Shown piece by piece: positions 62,597 through 64,000 of a DNA stretch of 64,000 nucleotides. The notes beneath the pieces are model-generated. The model was not told the origin of the DNA, made no database searches, and saw only the letters and a list, made by a program, of their open reading frames with translations. Source of the DNA: Haloimpatiens massiliensis (GTDB taxonomy: Bacteria; Bacillota; Clostridia; Clostridiales; Clostridiaceae); the NCBI RefSeq assembly GCF_900184255.1, contig NZ_LT854640.1, positions 1,211,422-1,275,421 of the forward strand, in the 5' to 3' direction. How positions within the stretch are numbered: the first letter of the stretch is position 1; every line of letters starts with the position of its first letter. A program made the translations under genes and the position numbers.

Positions 62597-62617
62597 TAGG
62601 GATTGTAAATTAAGGCT

Positions 62618-63646
62618 CTATAAATTTTCTAAAATTTCTCTGAATCCCTGCCTTTTATGTCCATCTCTTCCTTCTAAAGTTTCTGCACTCACTAAAGAAT
62701 TCAACACCGCTTCCTCTACTGCTTCAGCAACCCCTCTAAAAATTAAATTTATCTTATCTTCATTTATTATTCTTATACTTATTAAATCATTTTGTTCATA
62801 ATGATTTATTTTATTAGCTGTAGTAAATCCTATAACTATTTCCCCGCTGCCATTACCTATAAAGGAACCTGTTCTAGCCATGCCCACAGAGGCCCTTTTA
62901 CATACCCTTTTGATTTGTCTATAACTTAGCGGAATATCAGTTGCAACTATTATTATACAAGACCCCTTATCTTCCTCATTACTACAAAATACTTTTTCTC
63001 CTATTTTTTCTCCATTTATTATTAAGTCTTGACCCATTCCAAAATTAGTAAGGGTTAAAACTCCTATGATATACTCTTTTTCATCCAATTCTATTATTCT
63101 AGAAGCTGAACCTATTCCACCTTTAAATCCATAACATGTCATTCCTGTTCCTGCACCAACAGCTCCCTCCTTAAATATCACCTCTGCACTTTCTATACTT
63201 TCAAAAACATGCTCCATACTGACATTTCTTTCCCTTATACAATTTAAATAACCATCATTGCACTCACATACAACAGGATTTATAGTTCCTGTTGTAATCC
63301 CTATATCTTTATTTTCTTTAAGCATATACTCTATTAAAGCATCACTTACCAACCCAACATTCAATGTATTTGTTAATAAAATAGGTGTTTCTAATGTTCC
63401 TAATTCTTCTATTTGAACAGTTCCTACAGTTTTCCCAAATCCATTTATCACATGACTACAGGCGACTAATTTTTCTTTAAATATATTCCCCCCATGAGGA
63501 ATTATAGCTGTAACTCCTGTGTTTATATGTCCATTTTTTAAAGTTACATGTCCCACTTTTACACCTGACACGTCTGTAATTAAATTATTTCTACCTGTTT
63601 TTAATTTTCCTATATTTATTCCATAATCTCTAATTCTTTTTTGCAT
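62618..63646 (-). CDS. P1-family peptidase (DmpA/aminopeptidase type)
   Basis: 342 aa. The self-cleavage site Gly-Ser is in FKGGIGSASRII, as in the DmpA family of N-terminal nucleophile hydrolases. Also VGHVTLKNGHINTGVTAI at the N-terminus and GRDGHKRQGFREIL at the end. It should cut peptides or beta-amino acid peptides after self-processing. The ATG at 63646 follows GGGGGAG. Confidence 0.93.
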   Translation of the reverse strand: MQKRIRDYGINIGKLKTGRNNLITDVSGVKVGHVTLKNGHINTGVTAIIPHGGNIFKEKLVACSHVINGFGKTVGTVQIEELGTLETPILLTNTLNVGLVSDALIEYMLKENKDIGITTGTINPVVCECNDGYLNCIRERNVSMEHVFESIESAEVIFKEGAVGAGTGMTCYGFKGGIGSASRIIELDEKEYIIGVLTLTNFGMGQDLIINGEKIGEKVFCSNEEDKGSCIIIVATDIPLSYRQIKRVCKRASVGMARTGSFIGNGSGEIVIGFTTANKINHYEQNDLISIRIINEDKINLIFRGVAEAVEEAVLNSLVSAETLEGRDGHKRQGFREILENL

Positions 63647-63789
63647 AATAACTCCCCCAAAATTTCTTAGATATTTTTAAAAGTTTCCTAGAACTTATAT
63701 ATTAATCTTTTTTCTAAATAACTATACATGTAAAAAAGGATACTACACATACTTATATCTTTACTGTAATAAAATTTATTTTTTATTAT

Positions 63790-64000
63790 TTACTTAAGTG
63801 CTGAAATTACAGCTTTTATGTTTTCTACAGGAGTATCATTTAAACAAGTGCATCCAAACGCCAAGAGAAAATTATCATATGATTTCATAGAATTTATGAG
63901 TTTTTTAGTTTCCTGCTCTACTCTTTGAGGCCTCATAGCTTTAAGCACTTGTATAGGGTCTATGTTACCTACAATTACTTTGTCTTTAGGGAAACTCTTA
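63790..64000 (-). CDS. UroD-family (corrinoid) methyltransferase, C-terminal end
   Basis: Only the last 70 codons are inside the window: KSFPKDKVIVGNIDPIQVLK, then RPQRVEQETKKLI and FGCTCLNDTPVENIKAVISAL before TAA. GNIDPIQVL and the C-terminal Cys-rich GCTC segment fit the uroporphyrinogen decarboxylase/cobalamin-dependent methyltransferase family. The N-terminus is beyond the window. Exact substrate unknown. Confidence 0.75.
   Translation of the reverse strand, partial: KSFPKDKVIVGNIDPIQVLKAMRPQRVEQETKKLINSMKSYDNFLLAFGCTCLNDTPVENIKAVISALK

Larger units (their letters stand above)
62394..62608. repeat. Family 3 element interrupted by a family 1 copy
   Basis: 'aatccctggtgtcc' near 62394 is complementary to 'ggcactagggatt' near 62592-62604. 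A complete family 1 copy (62419-62577) lies between them. Confidence 0.55.

Overview
The base composition is very AT-rich, and gene order and proteins point to a low-GC, spore-forming, anaerobic Firmicute, most likely a proteolytic Clostridium close to C. botulinum group I / C. sporogenes. That species assignment is inference. Supporting evidence: pyruvate formate-lyase with its activase, agrBD, spore-associated ferritin-like and small basic proteins, T-box, TPP and PyrR RNA control, and strong GGAGG ribosome sites. No rRNA, tRNA or CRISPR array was seen.

Layout. 1-4.1 kb (minus): proteostasis block clpX (cut by the window edge), clpP, tig, plus an unknown membrane-anchored protein. 4.5-7.6 kb (plus): pflB-pflA. 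7.7-12.4 kb (minus): a lactococcin-972-type bacteriocin locus (bacteriocin, large membrane protein, ABC ATPase, small anchored protein) split by an IS982-family element that landed on the bacteriocin stop codon. 12.8-16.7 kb (minus): thiazole operon thiS-thiF-thiG-thiH-tenI behind a TPP riboswitch and terminator. 16.8-19.3 kb: a broken methyltransferase gene cut off by a palindromic element, then a stand-alone SIR2-like gene. 19.5-24.8 kb (minus): MerR-methyltransferase fusion, two DegT-type aminotransferases and a nucleotide-sugar dehydrogenase. 25.2-26.2 kb: Trp-type T-box and trpP. 26.3-29.3 kb: GNAT, unknowns, and an overlapping unknown/TIM-barrel pair. 29.3-29.9 kb: a probable group II intron 5' scrap and a structured RNA gene. 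29.9-32.9 kb (minus): membrane protein-agrB-agrD followed by a GGDEF/HD-GYP protein. 33-41.7 kb (minus): clpE-like, ogt, MATE, MFS, AraC-type regulator. 41.8-49.8 kb: acidic protein, Cu/Zn SOD-like, Amj, YvlD-like, ABC-F, DEAD helicase, Mn-catalase-like, nitroreductase. 49.9-56.5 kb (minus): pyrB-I-C-F-K-D-E with a PyrR leader. 56.6-64 kb: two flavoprotein genes, two paralogous ferritin-like proteins, small proteins, an S1-domain protein, a P1 peptidase and the C-terminus of a UroD-family methyltransferase.

The most unusual content is between the genes. Family 1 is a ~159-bp near-perfect palindrome present four times in the same orientation, plus a 17-bp remnant; one copy lies inside the pyr operon. 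Family 2 is a larger composite element (two copies, ~725 and ~554 bp) with an inverted pair of ~40-bp arms and a ~234-bp hairpin. In both copies the end of the element supplies the stop codon of the neighbouring minus-strand gene. Family 3 consists of hairpins starting with 'agtccc(c/t)agtcccc'. One family 1 copy is nested in a family 3 element.

How genes work together: pflB/pflA supply formate and acetyl-CoA under anaerobiosis; thiSFGH-tenI make the thiazole half of thiamine under TPP feedback; the pyr operon covers UMP synthesis from carbamoyl phosphate under PyrR control; trpP imports tryptophan under tRNA-Trp sensing; agrBD would emit a cyclic peptide signal, but no agrC/agrA is in the window.
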